DNA from: CAZVWJ01 sp964631325
Lineage (GTDB): Bacteria; T1Sed10-126
Assembly: GCA_964631325.1 (NCBI GenBank)
Contig: CAZVWJ010000062.1
Location: 1-13,443 of the forward strand
Direction of reading: 5' to 3'
Length of the DNA stretch: 13,443 bases
Shown one piece after another: positions 1 to 6,559 of this stretch; positions within the stretch are counted from its first letter, which is position 1; the number at the start of each line of letters is the position of its first letter. Under the pieces are notes generated by a model that did no database searches, was not told the DNA's origin, and saw only the letters and a list, made by a program, of their open reading frames with translations. Position numbers and translations under genes: made by a program.

Positions 1-27
1 CAGATTATTCAACGCTGTACGTAAATA

Positions 28-106
<79 letters not shown>

Positions 107-117
107 ACTTCACTTAT

Positions 118-166
118 TGTCAATTTTTAAGCATTAATAACTTACTCTATTTTTGTTAAATGTCAA
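118..166 (-). promoter_or_regulatory. Possible promoter of the tRNA-Ile gene
   Basis: On the minus strand a consensus -35 box TTGACA (complement of 161-166) lies about 55 bases before the mature tRNA start. An AT-rich stretch about 18-20 bases further on has no good TATAAT match. A second TTGACA (complement of 118-123) is too near the tRNA to act as its -35 box. The position fits a stable-RNA promoter, but the weak -10 keeps this tentative. Confidence 0.3.
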
Positions 167-246
167 GGTTTTTCAGGATTGCAGTCTGTTCCGGAAGGCT
201 CTTTTTTATCCATCACGGGGGAAAATACATTTCGAGGTTCTGTTCC

Positions 247-289
247 GAAAACGGGTTTTCTTGACGCAGTTATCCTTCCCCTTTAATAT
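247..289 (+). promoter_or_regulatory. Sigma-70-type promoter with an adjacent palindrome, upstream of the first glycosyltransferase
   Basis: The -35 box TTGACG (261-266) and -10 box TAATAT (284-289) are separated by exactly 17 bases, ending about 60 bases before the start codon at 349. Directly against the -35 box sits the palindrome GAAAAC-GG-GTTTTC (247-260), which could bind a dimeric regulator. The promoter boxes are seen directly; the operator role is inference. The rest of 107-348 shows no gene, only a 9-bp direct repeat TCTGTTCCG at 185-193 and 239-247. Confidence 0.6.
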
Positions 290-348
290 AGATTACAAAA
301 TTTATATGCTGAAGAACAAAATCCCAACTTAATGAACGGAGAATATTT

Positions 349-1377
349 ATGGGCAATCAAATTGAAGCCTGGTTGACAATTCCACCGGCGGGTGGACGTT
401 CCTCATATGGACCTATGTTAATAAATGCTTTTCGTAACCTGGGTATTACCGTTCGTGAAATTCTTAACCCATTTTATCAGGAAGCGAAGACCAAAGTTGG
501 AAATTCAAAGCTGGCAATCGAAGTAACAAACAATGTGCTGGCCGCGAAGATTAAGAAAGAACCACCGGACCTCTTGCTGGATATAAGCCCGCTAAATGAA
601 AATTTTTACGAAGTGGCTAGCAATCAATCCACAAGGACTGTCTTTTGGCTGCTTGAGAACGGCCGGAGTAAAGCGTACGATTACTGGAAAAACATAAAAC
701 CTTTATGTGATAAGTTTTATGGTTACCAGGGAGAGCCCTTTACTCCCGAACAGGCTGATTATTTACCCTGGGGAGGCTCGACACTTTATCGTCCCGAACA
801 GATTCAACTCAAGCAGAAATTACTTATCCACGGTTCTTTTTCCGAAAAACGAGGCAAAATGGTACAATTTCTAGTTGACCAGGAAGGAATTAATTATCCA
901 TTAAAAGTGGTGGGTCCGAACTGGTCGGATTTTGAAAACTTCGAGGATGCCAACGAAAATTCAAATGTAAACCTCGAGGCGCGCTGGACCAAGCCAGCGG
1001 AAACCGCGGAATTAATGAATGGGAGAATTGTACTCATACCATGGCAGGGAAACTTTCATAATGCAGTTTTACCCAGAGTCTGGTTCACAATGGCAGCCGG
1101 CGGGTGTGTTATTACGAAATCGACCGAAGAGTTGGAACGTCATTTCACCTCCGGCAACGATTGTCTTTTGTATTCCAGCCGCGATGAGGTCCTGGATCAA
1201 ATAACACAATTAATGAATAATTTCGAGCGGTGCGAAGACATTGTTGAAAATGCCCAAAAAACGATCTTCCGGTCCAATACATTAACCCATCGGATAAAAA
1301 CGATCCTGGATGATTTAGAGCTCGATTATCAACAGCCCGATTTTGAACAAACTACTGCTAACATTGTTCGGGCGTAA
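349..1377 (+). CDS. CgeB-like glycosyltransferase (first of two paralogues)
   Basis: Probable cytoplasmic glycosyltransferase of the CgeB / Glyco_trans_1_2 type, in the GT-B fold. The family transfers sugars from nucleotide-sugar donors to glycans or surface proteins; donor and acceptor are not readable here. The C-terminal half (about 210-320) has the family pattern: LPRVWFTMAAGG (241-252), an ELERHF segment, a loop SGNDCLLY (268-275), then a helix ending in THRIKTIL. This matches the 'PR.fE.mA.Gg.li...e.l...f.pg.e...y' layout of CgeB proteins. The N-terminal half carries TVFWLLENG (97-105), DYWK (111-114) and YLPWG (138-142), all shared with the protein at 2661-3635. An ATG start follows GGAG (338-341) at 7 bases. 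No signal peptide is visible. Family assignment is fairly sure; specificity is unknown. Confidence 0.8.
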   Translation: MGNQIEAWLTIPPAGGRSSYGPMLINAFRNLGITVREILNPFYQEAKTKVGNSKLAIEVTNNVLAAKIKKEPPDLLLDISPLNENFYEVASNQSTRTVFWLLENGRSKAYDYWKNIKPLCDKFYGYQGEPFTPEQADYLPWGGSTLYRPEQIQLKQKLLIHGSFSEKRGKMVQFLVDQEGINYPLKVVGPNWSDFENFEDANENSNVNLEARWTKPAETAELMNGRIVLIPWQGNFHNAVLPRVWFTMAAGGCVITKSTEELERHFTSGNDCLLYSSRDEVLDQITQLMNNFERCEDIVENAQKTIFRSNTLTHRIKTILDDLELDYQQPDFEQTTANIVRA

Positions 1378-1513
1378 AAGGCAAATATATTATTTTTCAA
1401 CTGGCTATTTTGTTTTGAATCTACGAAATAAATTGCACATAAACGACATGTAGCGAGGTTTTGGGCCCCACTCACCGCCCGGGTAATTAAGATTACAACC
1501 GGGTTGGAAAGTT

Positions 1514-1774
1514 AACCATTTGGCTCTGTAGAGATCCACTGCTGTAAACGGTTTGAGCCCATAGGTATTGTTCCTCATTCTCGGGCTTTCAGCCCGAGTT
1601 AATAGTTACTGGTTAATGGTTCTTTGTTACCAACTCAAAACTATTAACCAGGAACCAGGAACTGAAATAGGGCCCTCCGGGCAATAACCGTCTATAAATC
1701 CGGAGAAATACCTATGCGCTCAATTTTACTGAGCGATATAGTAAGAATAGGGTTTTCTACAGAGCCAACCATTT
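1514..1774. mobile_element. Candidate MITE, 245 bp, flanked by an 8-bp direct repeat
   Basis: The element 1522-1766 begins GGCTCTGTAGA and ends with its exact reverse complement, TCTACAGAGCC. The octamer AACCATTT lies immediately outside both ends (1514-1521 and 1767-1774) and looks like a target-site duplication. With two mismatches the terminal repeats extend to 16 bases. No coding frame fits inside. The interior is rich in hairpins: CTCGGGCT/AGCCCGAG (1580-1587 with 1591-1598), GTTAATAGTT/AACTATTAAC (1599-1608 with 1639-1648) and CGCTCA/TGAGCG (1717-1722 with 1730-1735). An 8-bp duplication and a GGCTCT tip are known for ISL3- and IS6-family elements, so a transposase of such a family may have mobilised it. 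It fills most of the 468-bp gap 1378-1845. Confidence 0.72.
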
Positions 1775-1845
1775 TGAAAACCGAATTAATTTTGTTGTCC
1801 GCAGTTGTAGAAAGTTGGATGGATTAACTCGAGGAGAGAACATTA

Positions 1846-2667
1846 ATGAAAGTAAATATCAATGTGCCGGACAATTTACAGAGCGTTCTTAACAAAATGC
1901 AGCTCATCAACACTGTTACTACCGGCCGGAGCGGGACAAAACTACTCCAAAAACTTCTGGGATTAGTCCCTGACTTGCAAAGTTTCCACGAACCGGAACC
2001 CAACTACGCAAATATGTTGCGCTACATTCAACATCATCCCCGTTTGGCTTTCCAATGGTTGCTACAGAGGAAGTTACCGAAGATCGCCCAAACGGGAACT
2101 TCCGTGTACGCAGAAACAAGTCACTTATTTTGTAAGGGATTTCTCAAACCGCTCGTTTCCATGGGATTTATTCCGGACCTGATCGGACTTCAGCGAAGTA
2201 ACCGGGCAGTGGCCCGAAGTCTCTATCAGTTAGGACATATCCCCGGCAATACTAACATCGGACTGATGTATTACTTGAGTCCCGAGGATCCCGAAACTCT
2301 CCAGCTTCCACGCTGGCGTTCACTCCATCCATACCAACTTTGTTACTGGTACTGTTTAGAAATCGAACGGCGAACGCAAGAATACCTCCGGGGAATTCGA
2401 CAAAGTGGAGGAAATACAATTCAAATTACGCTTGGTGAGCTTACAACTCGAGAAGGATTTGAGCAACTTCTACAAAGATTAAATTTAAAAGGACTCAATG
2501 AAACAGGATGGACGGAATTCGAGAAGTTGTCTCAAAAGCAATTCAACAAAAAGGAAGACCAAAAGGGGAAGAGAAACAGGCCTGACTTGCCGGAAAACCT
2601 GGAAAAAATGGAGACGGAAGTAAGCAACCTGGTCAATGAGCCGGAGGAAAAACGTATCCAGTGGTGA
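1846..2667 (+). CDS. Sulfotransferase-like P-loop protein
   Basis: Resembles PAPS-dependent sulfotransferases, which move a sulfuryl group from PAPS to a carbohydrate or other acceptor. The N-terminal loop TTGRSGTKLL (25-34) matches the 5'-phosphosulfate-binding loop (GRSGTxLL). FHEPEP (48-53) is the short segment often found after it in this fold. LQRSNRAVARSLYQLG (115-130) resembles the 3'-phosphate-binding motif with its Arg and Ser. The last 45 or so residues are highly charged and probably disordered. The ATG at 1846 follows GAGGAGAG (1831-1838). The gene overlaps the next glycosyltransferase gene by 7 bases, so the two are almost certainly co-translated. Together with the CgeB-like neighbours this suggests sulfation of a surface glycan. 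The family is likely; the acceptor is unknown. Confidence 0.7.
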   Translation: MKVNINVPDNLQSVLNKMQLINTVTTGRSGTKLLQKLLGLVPDLQSFHEPEPNYANMLRYIQHHPRLAFQWLLQRKLPKIAQTGTSVYAETSHLFCKGFLKPLVSMGFIPDLIGLQRSNRAVARSLYQLGHIPGNTNIGLMYYLSPEDPETLQLPRWRSLHPYQLCYWYCLEIERRTQEYLRGIRQSGGNTIQITLGELTTREGFEQLLQRLNLKGLNETGWTEFEKLSQKQFNKKEDQKGKRNRPDLPENLEKMETEVSNLVNEPEEKRIQW

Positions 2668-3635
2668 ACCAAAGGATAGTCTGGACCGTTTCCGCCGTAT
2701 CGGGAGGTCGAGTCCAGTATGGTAAGCAGCTGGCGAAGGCTTTTCGGGAAATCGGGTGTCAGGCCGGAGAAGTATTTCGTAGCCGCTTCCTGGAGTTAAA
2801 ACAAAATTACCCTGACCACGAGGGCAAGGAATTATTGCAACACTGTCTCGATGAAATGGTGGCGGAGCTGGAAGAAAACCCGCCTGATATTATTGTTGAT
2901 TTTTCACCGCTACCTCCGGAATTTTATGAACTGGCCCACGACTGTGGCGTGAAAACTGTGTTCTGGTTCCTGGAAAACGGGACGGATGTCGGTTTTGATT
3001 ACTGGAAAAAGTACGATTCTCTCTGTGACCTGTTTTTGTTCTATCAAGGCGACCCATTCAACCCCGAGGAGGGCAGCTACCTCCCCTGGGGGAGTCCATA
3101 CTTGAGGAAAAAACCCCAGGAATTACGGAAAGAAATCGTATTCCACGGTTCTGCAATGGGAGCCCGCAAACAATTTATCGAGGATTTTGTCCGGCAGTTT
3201 GATTTCGAGGTAAAGGTCCGGGTGGTCGGCCCGGACTGGGATAATTGGAATTTTCCAGCTTCGTATGACGGTCCGGTAAAACTTACGGTTGACGATAAGT
3301 GGACCGAACCCCGGGAGACAATGGAGTTGTTGGCAAACCGTTATGTTGTTATCCCCTACTGGAAAGAGCTCAATGCAATTGTTCCCCGTTGCTGGCTGAC
3401 GTTAGGTGCCGGTAGCTGTGTATTTATGGAAGATCTGGACGTCCTTGATAAACATCTCCGGCCGGGCGAGGATCTACTGACATTTGACGGGCCACTTCAG
3501 GCTCAACAGAAAGTCGAGGAACTGTTGGAAAACCACGGACGGGCAAAGAAAATTATGGAATCAGGATGGACTGAAACAAAATCCAACCATTTACTAAAAC
3601 ACCGGGCAAAATCCATCATTAAAATACTAAAATAA
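2661..3635 (+). CDS. CgeB-like glycosyltransferase (second paralogue)
   Basis: Paralogue of the protein at 349-1377. Shared blocks in the same order are NPPDIIVDFSPL (73-84), TVFWFLENG (99-107), DYWKK (113-117), YQGDPFNPEEGSYLPWG (128-144), FHGS (161-164), VRVVGPDW (186-193), W-T-E-P-R-E-T (214-220) and VPRCWLTLGAGSCV (241-254). The C-terminal PRxWxTxGAG block is the CgeB / Glyco_trans_1_2 signature region, so this should be a cytoplasmic GT-B glycosyltransferase. Start is GTG at 2661 (a second GTG sits at 2664). GGAGG (2643-2647) lies 13 bases upstream, inside the sulfotransferase gene, which the start overlaps by 7 bases. It was probably duplicated before the sulfotransferase gene and the mobile element came to separate the copies; divergence is considerable. 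Donor and acceptor are unknown. Confidence 0.8.
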   Translation: MVNQRIVWTVSAVSGGRVQYGKQLAKAFREIGCQAGEVFRSRFLELKQNYPDHEGKELLQHCLDEMVAELEENPPDIIVDFSPLPPEFYELAHDCGVKTVFWFLENGTDVGFDYWKKYDSLCDLFLFYQGDPFNPEEGSYLPWGSPYLRKKPQELRKEIVFHGSAMGARKQFIEDFVRQFDFEVKVRVVGPDWDNWNFPASYDGPVKLTVDDKWTEPRETMELLANRYVVIPYWKELNAIVPRCWLTLGAGSCVFMEDLDVLDKHLRPGEDLLTFDGPLQAQQKVEELLENHGRAKKIMESGWTETKSNHLLKHRAKSIIKILK

Positions 3636-3648
3636 GATAGTTACAATA

Positions 3649-3696
3649 AGCTTCGAAAACTTCATATCTTTCTTTAAAAGATAATTTTGTGAAGCT
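3649..3696. terminator. Imperfect stem-loop after the second CgeB-like gene
   Basis: AGCTTC (3649-3654) pairs with GAAGCT (3691-3696) around an inner 7-bp stem TATCTTT/AAAGATA (3665-3671 with 3677-3683). It begins 13 bases after the stop codon. No clear T-run follows, so it may be an inefficient terminator or an RNA 3' end structure. No other feature is evident in the 128-bp gap 3636-3763. Confidence 0.3.
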
Positions 3697-3763
3697 CGCA
3701 AGGAAAATTTCGGAAAAAATGTTTAGCCAGGCTGTGAAATCTAATTAAAAACGAGGGAAGTCA

Positions 3764-4624
3764 ATGTTTGGTTTAGCGCTGGGCTGGAGCGTAATTCTAC
3801 TGGGCCTGATGTGGTATCCGTTTCCCGGGGGGACAGAACCACTCCTCGGGGACATGGACTTGCTGGTTCACTACGGATTATACTTGATCACCGGCGCACT
3901 GTTCTGGTCCGGGTTCCAAGTCCAGGAACAACGACACCACTACCTTAACTGGCTTTTGGTGACGTTCCTTTTAGCCCTGGCAGGGGAAGGCGGTCAATTG
4001 TTGGTGGCCGAGCGGACCGCCAACTTCACGGACCTCGCAGTTAACTTTTTTGCTCTGGCCTCCGCGGCGACCGTCTGCGAAATTGAAACATCACTACGCG
4101 AGCGCCTGCTAACTATTTTGGTCAACAGTGGATTATTCTTACTCAGCGGGGCCATCGGGGTCCGGTATGGCAATTATCTATTTTACCGGGTCTTGACCAC
4201 CAATCCGACGACACTGACCCGGACCGCGGTAATTATCTCCGAGGTTGCCCTGCTCTGGCTAATCTTCCGGCGCCGCAATATTTATATGTTAATTCCCCTG
4301 GTGGTGGAGACCCTCTATCTTTACGTATATTTGCCCTATACAACGACACTGCTCGGTTTCCTGAGCGGTGTCCTACTGAGCTGTTTGTGGCTCTCACTGG
4401 CCGCACGCACACAACGCGGCATCAGGCTCGCGCAGTATTTCTTTTTGCCCCTGGTCGGGGTCTGGCTGTTGAGCTGTAAACTGACCTCAACTGTCATGAT
4501 CAATCAGCTCGGCACCTGGTTGATAGGGATTAACATGTTATTATTGGCCGGCTACAGCCTGCGAACTACATTTTCAAAACAACTTCAAAGCTCTCAGGAA
4601 TCAAAACAAACCTCTGAAGTCTGA
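3764..4624 (+). CDS. VanZ-like integral membrane protein
   Basis: About ten hydrophobic segments can be read (near 4-20, 33-50, 62-80, 89-105, 115-133, 153-168, 173-190, 195-213, 223-239 and 247-265), so this is a polytopic inner-membrane protein. The first 100 residues match the VanZ pattern: a Pro/Phe-rich first loop, D32 and H36 in DMDLLVHYGLY, then E75 and Q78 in GEGGQLL, R84, D90 and N94 in FTDLAVNFFAL. VanZ-like domains occur in teicoplanin-resistance and cell-envelope loci, but their biochemistry is poorly defined. The family is often only 120-200 residues; here about 150 extra residues add more membrane segments. ATG follows GAGGGA (3753-3758). The cupin gene starts 35 bases downstream, so the two are probably one operon. 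Substrate is unknown. Confidence 0.7.
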   Translation: MFGLALGWSVILLGLMWYPFPGGTEPLLGDMDLLVHYGLYLITGALFWSGFQVQEQRHHYLNWLLVTFLLALAGEGGQLLVAERTANFTDLAVNFFALASAATVCEIETSLRERLLTILVNSGLFLLSGAIGVRYGNYLFYRVLTTNPTTLTRTAVIISEVALLWLIFRRRNIYMLIPLVVETLYLYVYLPYTTTLLGFLSGVLLSCLWLSLAARTQRGIRLAQYFFLPLVGVWLLSCKLTSTVMINQLGTWLIGINMLLLAGYSLRTTFSKQLQSSQESKQTSEV

Positions 4625-4659
4625 ACCACGAAAAACCCATTCTTTCCGGGAGGTAAACG

Positions 4660-5040
4660 ATGGAACTGCAAATAGACAAACTGGAAAAGCACAGCGGGGA
4701 GCGGGGCTGGGTCAGTGAAATTTACTCGGGGGAACTGGGGGCGGAACTACAGAACATCCACCTGGGGACCATCGAGCCGGGAGCGGTGCGGGGCAATCAC
4801 CGCCATGACAACAGCCGGGAGTGGATTGTTTTTTTGAACGGGCAAATTGAAATAACCTGGAAAGAAAAGGAACAAATCAAAACAACCCAAATCAACGAAC
4901 CTGTTGAGGTGAAACTAACCCCCGGCCAGCCTCACGCCTTCAAAAATATTGGCGAAAAAACAGTATGTTTTGCTGCCTACAGGGACCACCTGTACACGGA
5001 TGAAGACCCGGACACAGAGCCAGAAACCGTTTTAACTTAA
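4660..5040 (+). CDS. Small single-domain cupin protein
   Basis: A 126-residue beta-barrel cupin. Motif 1 is GNHRHDNSREWIVFLNG (45-61), with ligand candidates H47, H49 and E54. Motif 2 is LTPGQPHAFKNIG (86-98), with H92. These four residues form the usual metal site, so a metal-binding enzyme or sensor is likely. The GNHRH...EW arrangement resembles cupins found with polysaccharide or nucleotide-sugar genes (capsule protein C-terminal and WxcM-like types), which fits the glycosyltransferases upstream; that link is inference. ATG is preceded by GGGAGG about 7 bases away. The tail after 110 is very acidic. It lies 35 bases after the VanZ-like gene, in the same direction. Confidence 0.75.
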   Translation: MELQIDKLEKHSGERGWVSEIYSGELGAELQNIHLGTIEPGAVRGNHRHDNSREWIVFLNGQIEITWKEKEQIKTTQINEPVEVKLTPGQPHAFKNIGEKTVCFAAYRDHLYTDEDPDTEPETVLT

Positions 5041-5088
5041 TTTACACAGGCATTGATTATATCTGTTCTTCTCGATTAGTACATGCTC

Positions 5089-5128
5089 CTCTTTCGGGAT
5101 TTCGCTGATCATCGAAATCCCGAAAGAG
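5089..5128. terminator. Perfect 16-bp stem-loop between convergent genes
   Basis: Positions 5089-5104 are exactly complementary to 5113-5128, around an 8-base loop CTGATCAT that itself contains TGATCA. It sits between the stop codons of the cupin gene (5040) and folB (5136), the normal place for a bidirectional terminator. Neither strand has a T-run directly after the stem; the A-run at 5129-5133 gives T's only before the stem on the minus strand. It may stop transcription with help, or stabilise 3' ends. Confidence 0.5.
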
Positions 5129-5135
5129 AAAAATA

Positions 5136-5504
5136 TTAATAATCGCTTATCGACCGGGTAATTTGAATTCCGGCAGTCTCAGCGTTTTCGATCGCTTTAG
5201 GTTTTTCTATCGTGAGATCTATCTCATCAACTGAAAATTTTCCAAGACACTGCCGGCACACTTCTTCAGCCAGAGTTTCCAACAACTTCCACTTTTTTTC
5301 TGCAACATAATCAGCCAGCCACCGGCTAACCCGGTAATAATCCACCGAGTCCTCAAGTTCCCCCGCCGCGGCGGCCTTTGATATCTCCGTGTAAAGCCGG
5401 AGAGAAAATAAAAGGGGCTGGGAATTATCTCGTTCTACCTCTTGAACTCCAACATTTGCATCTACCCTTAAATTTTTTACAAATAAATTATCATCGGCAG
5501 TCAT
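5136..5504 (-). CDS. folB: Dihydroneopterin aldolase
   Basis: Catalyses cleavage of 7,8-dihydroneopterin to 6-hydroxymethyl-dihydropterin and glycolaldehyde in folate synthesis; the family works as a cytosolic octamer. With the ATG at 5504 the protein has 122 residues, the normal size. Key features are GVQEVERD (19-26) with the substrate-binding E22, VDYYRVS (54-60) with the conserved Tyr, LLETLAEEVC (74-83) with E76, and IEKPKAI (99-105) with the catalytic K101. The frame is open back to a TTG at 5561, but that start has no ribosome site and adds 19 residues foreign to the family. The ATG at 5504 follows AGAGGG and is preferred. No other folate gene is adjacent. Identity is secure. Confidence 0.93.
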   Translation of the reverse strand: MTADDNLFVKNLRVDANVGVQEVERDNSQPLLFSLRLYTEISKAAAAGELEDSVDYYRVSRWLADYVAEKKWKLLETLAEEVCRQCLGKFSVDEIDLTIEKPKAIENAETAGIQITRSISDY

Positions 5505-5602
5505 TATAAATCCCTCTTGAAAGAGTAAAAAATTGGCGTCGTTCAATTTTTTCAGATTCAAGGTAACAGTTAAAATATCGTGAAGAGCCTATCCGAAAAA
5601 TC

Positions 5603-5668
5603 CTCTCTCCCCTGGTGGGAGTAGAGCTTGTCCTGCGTACACCGGGATTTCCCCCATCGAGGGGGAAA
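5603..5668. repeat. Two adjacent small hairpins, possible dispersed palindromic repeat
   Basis: The first hairpin is CTCT-CTCCC (5603-5611) with GGGAG-T-AGAG (5617-5626), one T bulged. The second is TTTCCCCC (5648-5655) with GGGGGAAA (5661-5668) around ATCGA. The arrangement looks like intergenic palindromic repeats found in many copies in bacterial genomes, but copy number cannot be seen here. It lies in the 349-bp non-coding gap 5505-5853 between divergent folB and the STAS-like gene. I see no gene in that gap. Confidence 0.4.
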
Positions 5669-5768
5669 AGATTAGGTGAATAGCTACAAAATATTATACC
5701 AGTTGACTTTTAAAAAAGAAGATAAGGAAGTCCAGTGGCACCCAAACCAGGTTGGGCAAGGTTGAAAT

Positions 5769-5815
5769 TTAGTAACTACTGTAGTATTCTGAATGTACTA
5801 ATTAAAGAATATAAT
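5769..5815 (+). promoter_or_regulatory. Possible promoter of the STAS-like gene with overlapping inverted repeats
   Basis: A perfect -10 box TATAAT (5810-5815) lies 38 bases before the GTG start. The hexamer 17 bases upstream, TTCTGA (5787-5792), is a poor -35 box. The area holds ACTAC-T-GTAGT (5775-5785) nested in TTAGTA/TACTAA (5769-5774 with 5796-5801). A weak -35 covered by palindromes suggests activator or repressor control, which is inference. Confidence 0.4.
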
Positions 5816-5853
5816 TGTTCTTTTGATTGAGTTCACCAGGGAGAGTATTATAA

Positions 5854-6549
5854 GTGGATTATTACGCTGAAGATATTTCAGGTCTACCTTCGTTATCCTA
5901 CATTGCCCTGGTGGGACCGGTTCATGATAATCTCAGCGACGAGTTACACAAAAGGATCCAACGCATAAAGAATGCCAGTCCGGAAAAAGATAAATTAGCG
6001 CTTGATGTTCGGGGAATAACCGAACTCGATTTAGACGATTTTAAACAATTGCAGGAAATCCTGGATACCCTGAATCAGATTGGCTGGGAACTTTATTTTT
6101 GTAACATCCCCAGTCGACTTTCCAGTTTTTTTAACGCCCAGAGAGTAAAAAGGCAATTTCATGTTTTTCAAAAGAAAAGCGATCTACTTGCCCACCTGAG
6201 AAAACAAAAAAACGAGCCTGAAAAAAACAAACCAGTTGAACCAATCCCGGTAATATTTCGAACCGAAGACGGAATCAGGTTACTGGAAGGAAAAACAATA
6301 AATAAGAAAGAAGATAAATTAATTATACTGACCAACGATCACAACGCAAAAATGTTTCGACGTTCCCCGGAACAATCAATCCAACTTTACTTTAACTCAA
6401 AAAAATTACAAATGGTTCCCCAGGAGATTCAAATAAATGATCTTGAAGAAGAGCAGGAGAATAAATACCCTTACCGGATTGAAGTAAATTTACCAACAAT
6501 TTCAGACAGAGATAAAGAATTGCTTGATAACTACTTTAACGTTAAATAA
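5854..6549 (+). CDS. STAS-like N-terminal domain with an unrecognised C-terminal domain
   Basis: Residues 14-115 have the alternating strand and helix pattern of STAS domains (the fold of anti-sigma factor antagonists and related sensors): YIALVGPVHD, a helix to residue 40, the core strand KLALDVRGITELDL (47-60), a helix, and the strand WELYFCNIP (78-86). The usual phosphoacceptor motif D-S-S-G after the core strand is replaced by ELDLDDF (57-63), so there is no serine to phosphorylate. A charged Lys/Glu linker (116-129) leads to about 100 residues with several strand-like segments, which I do not recognise; a PilZ-like barrel is conceivable, but the RxxxR signature is absent. GTG is used as start, with AGGGAG (5838-5843) upstream. 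It ends 10 bases from the convergent M20 gene. Probably a cytoplasmic regulator or scaffold. Confidence 0.55.
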   Translation: MDYYAEDISGLPSLSYIALVGPVHDNLSDELHKRIQRIKNASPEKDKLALDVRGITELDLDDFKQLQEILDTLNQIGWELYFCNIPSRLSSFFNAQRVKRQFHVFQKKSDLLAHLRKQKNEPEKNKPVEPIPVIFRTEDGIRLLEGKTINKKEDKLIILTNDHNAKMFRRSPEQSIQLYFNSKKLQMVPQEIQINDLEEEQENKYPYRIEVNLPTISDRDKELLDNYFNVK

Positions 6550-6559
6550 TCGTAACTAT

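Noticed and set aside
1522..1766. CRISPR array or riboswitch in the 1378-1845 gap
   Set aside because: There are no regularly spaced direct repeats; the structure is explained by terminal inverted repeats and internal hairpins of a mobile element.
5505..5561. N-terminal extension of FolB from a TTG at 5561
   Set aside because: No ribosome site precedes the TTG and the extra 19 residues do not fit the family; the ATG at 5504 has AGAGGG at a suitable distance.
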